Assembly: GCF_004752005.1 (NCBI RefSeq)
Contig: NZ_CP038493.1
Location: 682,001 to 746,000 of the forward strand
DNA length: 64,000 bases
Source: Thalassotalea sp. HSM 43
GTDB lineage: Bacteria; Pseudomonadota; Gammaproteobacteria; Enterobacterales; Alteromonadaceae
Direction: 5' to 3'
Position 1 is the stretch's first letter; the number at the start of each line of letters is the position of its first letter. The position numbers were made by a program, and so were the translations under genes. Below the pieces are notes generated by a model. That model saw only the letters and a program-made list of their open reading frames with translations, was not told the DNA's origin and searched no databases. This document shows positions 43,527 to 52,110 of this stretch, piece by piece.

Positions 43527-45641
43527 CTAAGGACAGCTGTCGCCATTTTTAATGTTTTGCAATGTCGCGCTTACGCTAAACGTACCCGGCGACACCGCGG
43601 TAAATTCTATATGACTTAACGGCACACCATCGACTTTCGTATATTTACCGACCAGTTCAACATCATTCACTGACAAACAGACATCCAAATTACTGTCACT
43701 TTGAAAATAAATGCTACCTGTCCAGGTATCACCGTCATCGATAGTATCAGACGAACATTCAAAGCCGGTTTGCTCGGCATTAATTAAGCAAACACCGTTA
43801 GCGTCGCTAATCGTAACATCTGCTAAAGACTTACCACCAGAGCCTTGTGTAATGTCACCAACAACGTTAAATACTTGGCCCATTTTACAAACAAATTGCT
43901 CTGTCGCGGTGTGATCGGCTTTGATCACATCATGATATTGTCTTAAATCGGAACAGGTCATCTGCGATAAATCAGGGTTTACCTGAATATAACCCGACCA
44001 ACCATTTTCTAAATCGCTTGCTTCCGCCCAATCGTAAACATCACAACGATAATCTATGGTATAGATGTTAAATATACTTTCAATAAAGCCAGCAAATACC
44101 GGTGCATCGGCAGTACAATTTAGTGGCCCATCAGAGGTATTAACCGTAAATGGCGGGACATCATCACCAACTACACCAATTTTAATACTACCAGTAATCT
44201 GATGTTTCTGTGATGGAGGATCACTTGGATCAAACGGGCAGTTATTATTTACTGAATAACCAAATGCTTCGAGTTTGGTGTCATCAATATAAGCCGAGCC
44301 CATATTATTTAAACAGTAAAAATCGTCTGGGTTACCAATAAATAAGCCGCCAGTAATACCATCGACGTTAGCATCTGTACGCACCATGATACCGTCATTG
44401 ACACACAACTCACCATCACTATCACCTGGTTGCATCTTATTAACAACAAAGTCATGCGGTGCTTCAGCAGGCTCTGCATCTGGATTTGGCAGAACCAAGG
44501 CATCTTTTACGCCCACCGAATAATAAATGGTATCACCATTATCATCGACAATAGGTGAATATACGTCATCACCGTTTACATCTTGAGTGGTCTTAGTGTC
44601 GTCAATCTCAAACGCCATACCACGATATACACGACGGGTTGCGATTTGCGGTCGTTCGAATGCATCTGCTGATGTCGGATCACCAACACAAACCTTGTCA
44701 GATTGGCTTATACCGCTTCCAAGAATGATACCAATATTGCCGTGCCAACCACCTCCTAGATAACAGGTATACTGATAGTAACTGTAATCACCATTATCCG
44801 TGGTTAAAGCTGTTGTGCTGTCCGCCGTTACCTGCACAGTTTTACCGGTATCATCAACGTAATAACGTTGACAAAACGCGGCATCAGAGGCTTTGACGTA
44901 AACTTCACCGATAGATAATTGATTTTGTGTTGCCGTATCAATATAAACATGCCCAGAAATTTCAACAAAGCCAGTACACTCGCCAACATCGTAGTCGATG
45001 ACTTCATCATCAATCTGACAGGCATCTTTTAGCGTTAATACAATGTCATCACCGGATGTTAAACGTAAATCACCGTCTTCGCGGTTAACCAAGCCGGTTA
45101 AATCATCGTTCATAACCATACGACGTCGATCATCATCGGTAACCTGACCTTCACCTAGCTCAGCTCGACCGGTTGCAGAACGCACATAAAACTCATCATC
45201 GTCACTATTATCTATTTCACCACTAATAACCGGTGACTCATAACCGAGGCTTGTGACTAATTCGACCGATTCCGACACACCGTCACTGGTTTCCCAACTG
45301 ACCATAATCGAAATTTCTTTGGCTTTAGCGTTATCGGTGATGTTTTCTTGACGTAAAAAAGAGGTGTTAGAACCTGCTACTTTTGTGTCATTACTGTAAC
45401 CATTAGTTGCCGTATATAAGGTTTCAAATTCAGCCGCAGTAAATGCATCATTACTGATATTACGCATTTGTTCGAGGCGTTGTTGGGCAATCGCCATGGC
45501 TTCCGCTTTAGCTTTATTTTCAGCACTACCACCAATAAGTGAGGTTTGAAATGACGCTACCGCCAAAAGGCCAACAGCCATAATTGCTAACGCAACAAGA
45601 ACTTCGATAAGACCAAATCCGTAATTACGATATTTATTCAT
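43527..45641 (-). CDS. Giant PilV-like minor pilin with three Cys-containing C-terminal modules
   Basis: The first 130 residues are a PilV-type pilin: prepilin site NYGFG/LIEV-like (Gly before FGLIEVLVAL), Glu5, then AMAIAQQRLEQMRN. The total is 704 residues where PilV usually has about 170-200. The extension (about 150-704) contains three units sharing the pattern [IV]-x-G-x-I, then Y/F-x-C, then GW- or TW-type turns before G-[NYS]-I (GGWHGNIGI, GWSGYIQVN, TWTGSIYFQ) and a final Cys. This resembles secreted Ig-like/carboxypeptidase-regulatory modules. It sits between pilX and pilE, where pilY1 is expected. A tip-adhesin role is inferred. Confidence 0.75.
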   Translation of the reverse strand: MNKYRNYGFGLIEVLVALAIMAVGLLAVASFQTSLIGGSAENKAKAEAMAIAQQRLEQMRNISNDAFTAAEFETLYTATNGYSNDTKVAGSNTSFLRQENITDNAKAKEISIMVSWETSDGVSESVELVTSLGYESPVISGEIDNSDDDEFYVRSATGRAELGEGQVTDDDRRRMVMNDDLTGLVNREDGDLRLTSGDDIVLTLKDACQIDDEVIDYDVGECTGFVEISGHVYIDTATQNQLSIGEVYVKASDAAFCQRYYVDDTGKTVQVTADSTTALTTDNGDYSYYQYTCYLGGGWHGNIGIILGSGISQSDKVCVGDPTSADAFERPQIATRRVYRGMAFEIDDTKTTQDVNGDDVYSPIVDDNGDTIYYSVGVKDALVLPNPDAEPAEAPHDFVVNKMQPGDSDGELCVNDGIMVRTDANVDGITGGLFIGNPDDFYCLNNMGSAYIDDTKLEAFGYSVNNNCPFDPSDPPSQKHQITGSIKIGVVGDDVPPFTVNTSDGPLNCTADAPVFAGFIESIFNIYTIDYRCDVYDWAEASDLENGWSGYIQVNPDLSQMTCSDLRQYHDVIKADHTATEQFVCKMGQVFNVVGDITQGSGGKSLADVTISDANGVCLINAEQTGFECSSDTIDDGDTWTGSIYFQSDSNLDVCLSVNDVELVGKYTKVDGVPLSHIEFTAVSPGTFSVSATLQNIKNGDSCP

Positions 45642-45650
45642 AATAACTCC

Positions 45651-46865
45651 CTAAAAATCTCTCCAACTTCCTGCTGCAACAGTCGGAATTGTATTCAACC
45701 TAGTGTTTTTTAATAGGTCAGTATTGTAATGAATATCTAAACTGCCACTGGTGGTATTAAAGCCACCGCCGGTGACAACGGCACCATGAAACGTCGCATT
45801 TGCCGACACTTCGGTGGTATCCATGATAAAAACCACACCGTAAAAGTGCGGTGTACCGGACATAGAGACATTACCATTAACGATAAGAATGCTTGGCGCT
45901 TCATCATCACTTGGGCACACATTGTTACCTGTTACTACAGATTTACAACCTACGGTACCGCCATTGATATTGAGATCGCCTTCATACCAAACCACTTCAT
46001 TTCGAGCACCTTCAGCGCAATCGGCATAAGTATTGGCATCACAGCCCTTAGAATCACCCGGCGATGCCGGATCAATGACCACGGTCGCGACACGTTCTTT
46101 GTATTGAAGAGGTGACATGCCGAAAAAGTTTTCAAACATTTCTTCAGGCGTCAAGTTGGCCAAATCTGAGTCATGCTCAAGAATATCCAAACCAACAGTT
46201 TCTTTATTTGATGTTTGAATTTCGCTACAGGCGCGAGGCACATCCATACAAGCGGGATAATTCACATCACTTGGGTCGGCAATAAACGTTGCGGTGGCGT
46301 TATTCGAACCAATATCAATATCGCCACCACTCCAAATCGAACTATGTCCTTCTGGATTATGTACTGATGCAGAACCGTTTATATCTAAATTACCACGAGT
46401 ACTGAGTGGGTTATCTGGCATATTTGGAATAGGGTCTAACGCTTGCAAGGTAACAGTGATGGTTCTGGTGGCAGACTCATCTTCACTCCAACCTTGTGAG
46501 ATCACTTCGATTGATATCACATCTGAGGCGCTAATTTCATTGACACTGATTTGTACAGGCGATGTACCAATGGTACCAGTGGCTGAGTCACCGATGCCAT
46601 CTCCGTCAGAATCGAATACCGGATCAATATTGCCATCGTCATCTTGATCTAAGCCATCAGCATAATATTCGAGCGCAAGAGCCAGGCCACCTTCTGCGGC
46701 TTCAAATGCTCGTTTCGAGCGCATATCATTATTGACCAGCTGTTGTTCAAAAATAACACTGCGGGCTAAATACAAGCTGATTAAGGTGATTAAAATCAAT
46801 AAAATGATGGAAATAGCGAGTACTGCTACACCTTGCTGTTTACGGCGAAGCGTTAATTGTTTCAT
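45651..46865 (-). CDS. pilX: PilX-type minor pilin with C-terminal extension
   Basis: The N-terminus matches PilX: basic leader MKQLTLRRKQQG, then VAVLAISIILLILITLISLY without Glu5, as is common in PilX, then AFEAAEGGLALAL. At 404 residues it is about twice the usual length. Residues 70-90 contain DQDDDGNIDP and DSDGDGIGD, likely Ca2+ loops. The extension has strand-turn units (LDINGS, IDIGSN, LNINGG, VSMSG, VSANATFHGAVVTGGG) that look like a beta-helix. It overlaps the pilW stop by one base and precedes the giant PilV by 9 bases. Confidence 0.82.
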   Translation of the reverse strand: MKQLTLRRKQQGVAVLAISIILLILITLISLYLARSVIFEQQLVNNDMRSKRAFEAAEGGLALALEYYADGLDQDDDGNIDPVFDSDGDGIGDSATGTIGTSPVQISVNEISASDVISIEVISQGWSEDESATRTITVTLQALDPIPNMPDNPLSTRGNLDINGSASVHNPEGHSSIWSGGDIDIGSNNATATFIADPSDVNYPACMDVPRACSEIQTSNKETVGLDILEHDSDLANLTPEEMFENFFGMSPLQYKERVATVVIDPASPGDSKGCDANTYADCAEGARNEVVWYEGDLNINGGTVGCKSVVTGNNVCPSDDEAPSILIVNGNVSMSGTPHFYGVVFIMDTTEVSANATFHGAVVTGGGFNTTSGSLDIHYNTDLLKNTRLNTIPTVAAGSWRDF

Positions 46866-47650
46866 TATCGAACCCTCACCATGTCATTGCGAACTTTAAT
46901 GGATTGTTGAATCGTATACGTCACTTCACTGTCTGAATTTAGTGTTGCCGCTAAGGTGATGATAATTTCTCTCGTCTCAACCGTAGTATCGCCGCTACCC
47001 ACTGTTGGTGTTTGCGCATAACAGTCTATTTCGCCATTATCATCGACACCATTGGCGCCATCGTTGTCTATCTCATCAGGCTCTCGTGTATTGACACACT
47101 CTGAATTTTGCGGGTTAAAACTAAGACGAGTAATGCTGTATAACTCCGAATCACTGATTTCTTCCCAATCGCCATCATTTTCATTGCAGCTATCAGCATT
47201 TGCGACTGTACCTGTAGTGCGCATTTCGATAACGCTGCCGTTTTTACGATAGCCAAAAAACTCGCTGTCTGAATCAAGCTCTCCGTCGTTATCGGCATCA
47301 TAAGCAAAGATGATACACTCACCATCAACATTGCTATTTTCAGCAACCACGGTATTGGCTGAAATTGAATTAAACACCGCTAAAGCGCTGTCATTAGGGA
47401 CACTAAATGGGTTCGATGAAGGTGTTTCTGTAAATGTGCCCCAATAGCCAGCACGACGAATATCATTGGTCATCACACTCATGATGGTCATCAACTGTGT
47501 GCTGAGCTTCGACTCTTTCAAAGTACTGCCGCTACTGGAAACAACCGAGACATATATGGTTGTAACGCCAGCAAGAACTATTAAGCCAAACACCATGGAA
47601 AGCAATAACTCAACTAAGGTGAAACCTTTTTGATTGATTAAAGGCCGCAT
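46865..47650 (-). CDS. pilW: PilW-type minor pilin
   Basis: The 261-residue protein has prepilin cleavage KG/FTLVELLLSM with Glu5, then the PilW features TLKESKLSTQLMTIMSVMTNDIRRAGYWG. Two acidic loops, YDADNDGELDSD and DEIDNDGANGVDDNG, look like Ca2+-binding DxDxDG motifs. It overlaps fimT by 13 bases and pilX by 1, so these genes are translationally coupled. Confidence 0.85.
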   Translation of the reverse strand: MRPLINQKGFTLVELLLSMVFGLIVLAGVTTIYVSVVSSSGSTLKESKLSTQLMTIMSVMTNDIRRAGYWGTFTETPSSNPFSVPNDSALAVFNSISANTVVAENSNVDGECIIFAYDADNDGELDSDSEFFGYRKNGSVIEMRTTGTVANADSCNENDGDWEEISDSELYSITRLSFNPQNSECVNTREPDEIDNDGANGVDDNGEIDCYAQTPTVGSGDTTVETREIIITLAATLNSDSEVTYTIQQSIKVRNDMVRVR

Positions 47651-48222
47651 GCATTGTACTCCGCATAATCATCAGAACAAATATTGACAACACCCAACCT
47701 GTTAACACGCACCACGATTGCGTTATTTGAAGCATCAGAAAACATAAAATTTCGACCTACATCAACAGTGCCTCTAGTGGGATCAAAGACCAGACTCGTG
47801 GTGATGGTACCACTTTGATAGTACATTCTAATGCTAAGCTCATCGTGCTCACTGCCGTCAACTCGAAACAGCACATCATCATTAGCCGCGCTGTAAGAGC
47901 CGTCACCGTCATCTATGGTTAATACACAGGCAAGTGGATCGGTATTCGACGTTTTACTGGGATCACAAGACTCCCCTACTTTCATGCCATAAGACCATGA
48001 TGATGAGGTCATATTGCTAACGGTAAAGTGAACTTCTTCGGAGCGAGCGATAGACTCAGAACGAGCTTGTTGCAGGAAAGAATACATCTGTTCAGCGGCG
48101 CTAACTAACTTACCTTTCTTGAAGGAATCCATAAAGCTAGGGCCAGCAGCACTCACCAATATACTCAGGACGAGTACAGTGATTAAGATTTCTATTAGTG
48201 TTATGCCTTTTATTCTTTTCAT
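47638..48222 (-). CDS. fimT: FimT/GspH-type minor pseudopilin
   Basis: The start is the ATG at 48222 (194 residues); a TTG at 48237 in frame is less likely. The prepilin site KG/ITLIEILITV is followed by GPSFMDSFKKGKLVSAAEQMYSFLQQARSESIARSEEVHF, the typical FimT/GspH sequence (here described in outline), and a beta-domain with Cys pairs. It is the first gene of minor-pilin cluster A and helps prime pilus assembly. Confidence 0.85.
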   Translation of the reverse strand: MKRIKGITLIEILITVLVLSILVSAAGPSFMDSFKKGKLVSAAEQMYSFLQQARSESIARSEEVHFTVSNMTSSSWSYGMKVGESCDPSKTSNTDPLACVLTIDDGDGSYSAANDDVLFRVDGSEHDELSIRMYYQSGTITTSLVFDPTRGTVDVGRNFMFSDASNNAIVVRVNRLGVVNICSDDYAEYNACGL

Positions 48223-48546
48223 TATCCAATACCCCAACTGCAGCTAACATCCTGCAGAAGCGCTTCCCTTGTATCGCTTGAATATCCTATAAAACAGCTT
48301 TTTTGTTAAAATTAATGTGTTGCTTTGTGATCCATCCTGATCGACAAAGCCTTTTACTTCCTATTCACTAATCTAACATTAAATTTAAATTACTACTAGA
48401 TAATAACTACATTTTAGTCTTGCTAAGTGGTTAATATTTGTCCAAAAAACACTTTACTCTAGCTGCTATGGCACGTTAATCCTAGCGATAGGCTGTAAAA
48501 ATAACGCTATGCTTATAACGTATGTTATCAACATGGATGTTAATAA
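48223..48546. other. Divergent promoter region between the two minor-pilin clusters
   Basis: 324 AT-rich bases between fimT (minus) and the pilV-like gene (plus). I see no ORF. TGGCACG at 48469-48475 resembles a -24 box but has no GC at the -12 position. Confidence 0.55.
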
Positions 48547-49116
48547 ATGCAACGAACAAACCAGACTGCGTTTTTTAAGAGACGAAATCTCACCAAATAC
48601 GAAAACAGAAACAAAAATAGAAATAATAACAGAAACCAAGGCAGTACCTTGCTTGAGGTGTTAGTGGCCATGCTACTGCTGACATTAGTTATGCTCTATT
48701 TAGCTAATGTTGTCTTGCATGCGACCAGCAAAAGCCACAATAATATCCGGCAAATACAGGCACAATATCTTTTAAACGACCTTATTAACCTTCTCAGCAG
48801 CAATGACGGTGCGATAAATAACTACGCTCATCAGTTAACATCTGCAGCTTCTCTCAGCTCTTCGGCGGCAGCTGCCGGCTCGTTAGTAGATTGCAACATT
48901 AGCCAGTGTGAGCCTGACATAGTCGCTAAGTATCAACTCGCCAACTGGCAACAACAACTGCATCACTTGCCAAATGGCGCAAGCAAGCTTAACGTGACCT
49001 CGAATAAAGCCACCGCTAGCCTATTCTGGTCTGAACTCGGCCAAGTGGAAAACTACACAGAGTGCCCCAGTAAAACCGACAATTACTATTGCCTGAGCCT
49101 AGATTATGAATATTAA
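48547..49116 (+). CDS. PilV-like minor pilin with long Asn/Arg-rich leader
   Basis: The 189-residue protein has prepilin motif NQG/STLLEVLVAM (Glu5), a hydrophobic helix, and ATSKSHNNIRQIQAQYLLNDLINLL as in PilV. The leader before the cleavage Gly is about 32 residues and rich in Asn, Arg and Lys, longer than usual, and no alternative start codon lies inside it. The C-terminal domain has Cys pairs (CNISQC). It overlaps the next gene by 11 bases. It is the first gene of cluster B. Confidence 0.75.
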   Translation: MQRTNQTAFFKRRNLTKYENRNKNRNNNRNQGSTLLEVLVAMLLLTLVMLYLANVVLHATSKSHNNIRQIQAQYLLNDLINLLSSNDGAINNYAHQLTSAASLSSSAAAAGSLVDCNISQCEPDIVAKYQLANWQQQLHHLPNGASKLNVTSNKATASLFWSELGQVENYTECPSKTDNYYCLSLDYEY

Positions 49117-50008
49117 GGGCTTTAGCTTAGTCGAGTTAATGATATCTATGGCGCTTGGTATATTTATACTGTCGATAACCATGGCAACATTGGCGTCGGT
49201 CAACAAACAATTTAACTATCAGTCGACGCTAAGCGCCATAAATGACACCGCACGTTTTAGCTTTACCTTACTTGAGCAAGATTTAAAAGAAGTCAGCTAT
49301 TGGCAATCTCTAGTTGAGATGAGTCAACTGTCTGGTAGCGCCTTTATCTCGACAGTTACCAATAGCTGCCGCGCTGACTCACAAGATTGGGCGAGAGCTA
49401 TCCAACAAAGTGTGTTTGCGATTAATGATGCACCCAGTGACTATTTGTGTGTCGCTGAAGATGCTTATCTCAGAGGTGACATATTGACGTTACGTGGTAT
49501 TAAGCATGAGCTAGCCACGGCATTTGACCCGAATCAACTTTACCTTAAAACCAATGCTGCTCAGTCAAGGTTTTACTTTGGTCGAGATAGTTCCGATACA
49601 ACCAATCAGCTAAGTAATGCCAGTCAACATCAAACCTTTAGTCACAGTTTTTATATCGGCAACAGTCAAATTCAATGTAACGGGCAACCTGTACCCGCCC
49701 TATATTGGCAAACATCTCATCGCGGCTTTCCGAGAAAGGAAGAATTACTTAGCGGTGTTGAGCACATGCAAATCACTCTTGGGCTAGATAACAATGACGA
49801 TAATATTGTCGACCAAGTCGTGTCGCCAAATAACGTCGCGAGCTGGCGCAATGTGATGCATGTAACCGTCGATTTATTGGTACGAAGCAAATGCCCGGAT
49901 AGCCAACATGTTGACAATAAGATCTATCGCCTTGGTGATATCACTTATCAAGTAAGCGATAACTATCACCGCCGACAGTTTCGGCAAAGCTTTATCATTA
50001 ACCAATAA
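49106..50008 (+). CDS. PilW-like minor pilin (cluster B)
   Basis: The 300-residue protein has leader MNIKG/FSLVELMISM with Glu5, then LSAINDTARFSFTLLEQDLKEVSYW, the PilW signature. A LGLDNNDDNIVDQ segment is an acidic loop similar to the Ca2+ motifs of cluster A. It is homologous to, but clearly divergent from, the cluster A PilW. It overlaps the PilV-like gene, so translation is coupled. Confidence 0.8.
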   Translation: MNIKGFSLVELMISMALGIFILSITMATLASVNKQFNYQSTLSAINDTARFSFTLLEQDLKEVSYWQSLVEMSQLSGSAFISTVTNSCRADSQDWARAIQQSVFAINDAPSDYLCVAEDAYLRGDILTLRGIKHELATAFDPNQLYLKTNAAQSRFYFGRDSSDTTNQLSNASQHQTFSHSFYIGNSQIQCNGQPVPALYWQTSHRGFPRKEELLSGVEHMQITLGLDNNDDNIVDQVVSPNNVASWRNVMHVTVDLLVRSKCPDSQHVDNKIYRLGDITYQVSDNYHRRQFRQSFIINQ

Positions 50009-50116
50009 TGGAATCATTAAGGCAATAATCAATAAGCCAAGAAATAATACACTAAGAATTAATAAGCTAAGAAAGAATAACAATGCAGACTGGTATAGAT
50101 AAGGCAAAGGCAAGCA

Positions 50117-50611
50117 ATGAGCTTAAAACATAAGCAAAGCGGAGCACTGCTGTTTAGCGTGCTGATAATATTGATCATCATCATGCTCATCGCCAATGCG
50201 ATTTTTAAGCAAGTATTAAATCAGTCATCACAGATAACTATTTTTCAGATGCATCAGTTAAGCAAAAACCGTCGCCATCAGGCGATATCACAAGCGAAAA
50301 AAGAACTGCGCGACAAAATCTCTCGAGGTGATGATTTAACTCTCAGCCATGACTACTACCATGGATACGACACCCGTTTGCAACTTAGCGACATTAACTG
50401 GCAAGACGCAAAGCAATTAGGCAACCACAGTCGATATAAAATTGCTTACTTAGGTCAATTGCCCGCTAATGCCTCGTTAACGTTGCCGGTTAAATACCAT
50501 GTCTTTCACTTGTTTACTCGATCCAACTCACAAGATTCTGCGCCTTATTTGCAACAGCACCTTATTCGTATTGAAGTTAACCGTTCAAAGAGCGCTAACG
50601 AGCAGCAATAA
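50117..50611 (+). CDS. PilX-like minor pilin (cluster B)
   Basis: The 164-residue protein has a short basic leader (MSLKHKQSG), then ALLFSVLIILIIIMLIANAIF without Glu5, as in PilX. The normal length contrasts with the 404-residue cluster A homologue. The mature part is basic and soluble, with few Cys. A 108-base spacer with imperfect AATAAGCYAAGAA-type repeats separates it from the PilW-like gene. Confidence 0.72.
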   Translation: MSLKHKQSGALLFSVLIILIIIMLIANAIFKQVLNQSSQITIFQMHQLSKNRRHQAISQAKKELRDKISRGDDLTLSHDYYHGYDTRLQLSDINWQDAKQLGNHSRYKIAYLGQLPANASLTLPVKYHVFHLFTRSNSQDSAPYLQQHLIRIEVNRSKSANEQQ

Positions 50612-50666
50612 AAACTATGAATAAAGGCCTATAAGAAAACATGAAAAATTCATATGAAAAACACTT

Positions 50667-51110
50667 ATGAAAAAAGTAAGCAGTCTTAGAGGGGTTACTT
50701 TGATTGAACTGATGATAACTTTAGTGATTATCGTCATTCTATCAAGTGTTGCGCTAACTAATTATCAGCAATGGTTAATGAAGGTTAACCGCGAAGATGC
50801 AAAAGCCAGCTTATTAGCTCTGGCCATTGCCCAACAACAGCACTTCAGCAAGTATTTAACATACAGTGACAACCTTGTGCTGTTGGCTCATCAACAGTGG
50901 CCAGATACAACTTTGTCACAACAACAAAAATATCGTTTAACGATTGCGACCACAACACACCATACCGGCGTAATAGACAGCTTTATGATCACCGCAACCG
51001 CGCATGATACGCAGCAAAAAGATAGCGAGTGTTTTACGTTCCGCATCGACCATCAGCAATTTCTGCAAGCATTTACTCAATCAGGCGAGCATAACAATGC
51101 TTGCCTCTGA
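50667..51110 (+). CDS. PilE-like minor pilin (cluster B)
   Basis: The 147-residue protein has leader MKKVSSLRG/VTLIELMITL with Glu5, then YQQWLMKVNREDAKASLLALAIAQQQHFSKYLTY, the PilE-type continuation, and a C-terminal Cys pair (DSECFTF, NNACL). It is the last gene of cluster B, a second PilE beside that at 43101. Confidence 0.8.
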   Translation: MKKVSSLRGVTLIELMITLVIIVILSSVALTNYQQWLMKVNREDAKASLLALAIAQQQHFSKYLTYSDNLVLLAHQQWPDTTLSQQQKYRLTIATTTHHTGVIDSFMITATAHDTQQKDSECFTFRIDHQQFLQAFTQSGEHNNACL

Positions 51111-51157
51111 CGTGTTAAGCAATTCTAGTGAGCTTTGATAATCCAACTCAACGTTCT

Positions 51158-51203
51158 TGAGAGTGAATGAGACTGAATGAGAATTAGTGAGAGTGAGGGA
51201 GAA
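51158..51203 (+). repeat. Degenerate purine-rich tandem repeats
   Basis: GAGAGTGAATGAGA-like words recur imperfectly between the PilE-like and fimT-like stops. This is low-complexity spacer with no gene. Confidence 0.5.
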
Positions 51204-51800
51204 TTAATGGCACTGTATCGACTCGCCAGATGCATCATCATGTACGCCATCACCATCGTTATCTTGCGATACGCGTACTCGCCCTGCTCTGGTGACAATC
51301 AGCGCTCGATTATAGCGTTGGTTTTCACCATCGATACATAACCTGAGTGTACCATTTTGATACCAGGTAAAACCGTTATGTTGAAATTGTATGTAGTTGC
51401 GATTTTGAAACGCTCGCCAAGTGGCTACGATGCCGTTTTTGCTCGCTCCCATTCGGTAAAGCACGCTCTCATCTGTTGATTTGCGCTTATCACCATCAAG
51501 ATCAGCAAATACCATAGTCCCTTGCTGCCAGTTGCCAGCGCAGCGCATACCATCGCTTGACGGACATAACGTAACAACGTTTGCTGAACTAATCGCCGCT
51601 TGGCGCGCAAAGGCAAACCCTTGCTGCCATTTATTAACTTCAATCATCATACGCTTTTGTAAAATAAGCTGCTTAAAGCTTGGCAAGGCGACTGTCGATA
51701 ATATGGCAATGATACTGATTGCCACAATCAACTCGATTAAGGTAACGCCGTTTATCGCATAAGATGGCAAGCGTGTTGATATCCTGTTGTTAGGTATCAT
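51204..51800 (-). CDS. FimT/GspH-type minor pseudopilin (second copy)
   Basis: The 198-residue protein has prepilin motif NG/VTLIELIVAI with Glu5, then ALPSFKQLILQKRMMIEVNKWQQGFAFARQAAI. The GspH-domain VFADLDGDKRKSTDESVLYR is typical of FimT/GspH. The C-terminus ends QDNDGDGVHDDASGESIQC, an added Ca2+-loop-like tail. It is the second fimT in the window, convergent with cluster B, and next to ispH as in Pseudomonas pilus loci. Confidence 0.82.
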   Translation of the reverse strand: MIPNNRISTRLPSYAINGVTLIELIVAISIIAILSTVALPSFKQLILQKRMMIEVNKWQQGFAFARQAAISSANVVTLCPSSDGMRCAGNWQQGTMVFADLDGDKRKSTDESVLYRMGASKNGIVATWRAFQNRNYIQFQHNGFTWYQNGTLRLCIDGENQRYNRALIVTRAGRVRVSQDNDGDGVHDDASGESIQCH

Positions 51801-52110
51801 ATGAAAATCCTTTTCATTTAGTGTGGATAGGCTTCCTGCCTAATTTAAAAGAAGATACTCTCTTAAATTTTATCGTAGAGCGTAAAGTAACGCGCACCAC
51901 AAAGCGCTTATGCTGGGCTGTTGTGGCACTATTTTAAAACATTAAGATTATCAGTAACACACATTATAGATAAAAAATGGCGTTCTTAGCACAGCAGAAA
52001 AAGTGCCACTTTAAACTCAGACCAAATTCTTAACTTAACTGATATTGGCACTCACTCAGATACAAAAAAGCCCGCTATTGCGGGCTTTATAATCTGATTT
52101 TCAGAGCTCA
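51801..52110. other. Spacer between the fimT copy and ispH
   Basis: AT-rich spacer holding the fimT promoter (minus) and the ispH terminator at 52067-52088. No gene is seen. Confidence 0.55.
52067..52088 (-). terminator. Terminator after ispH
   Basis: AAAGCCCGC-TATT-GCGGGCTTT; on the minus strand it is followed by six Ts, 22 bases after the ispH stop. Confidence 0.85.

Noticed and set aside
48469-48475. TGGCACG resembling a -24 element before the cluster B pilin genes
   Set aside because: No GC occurs at the required 10-base distance.
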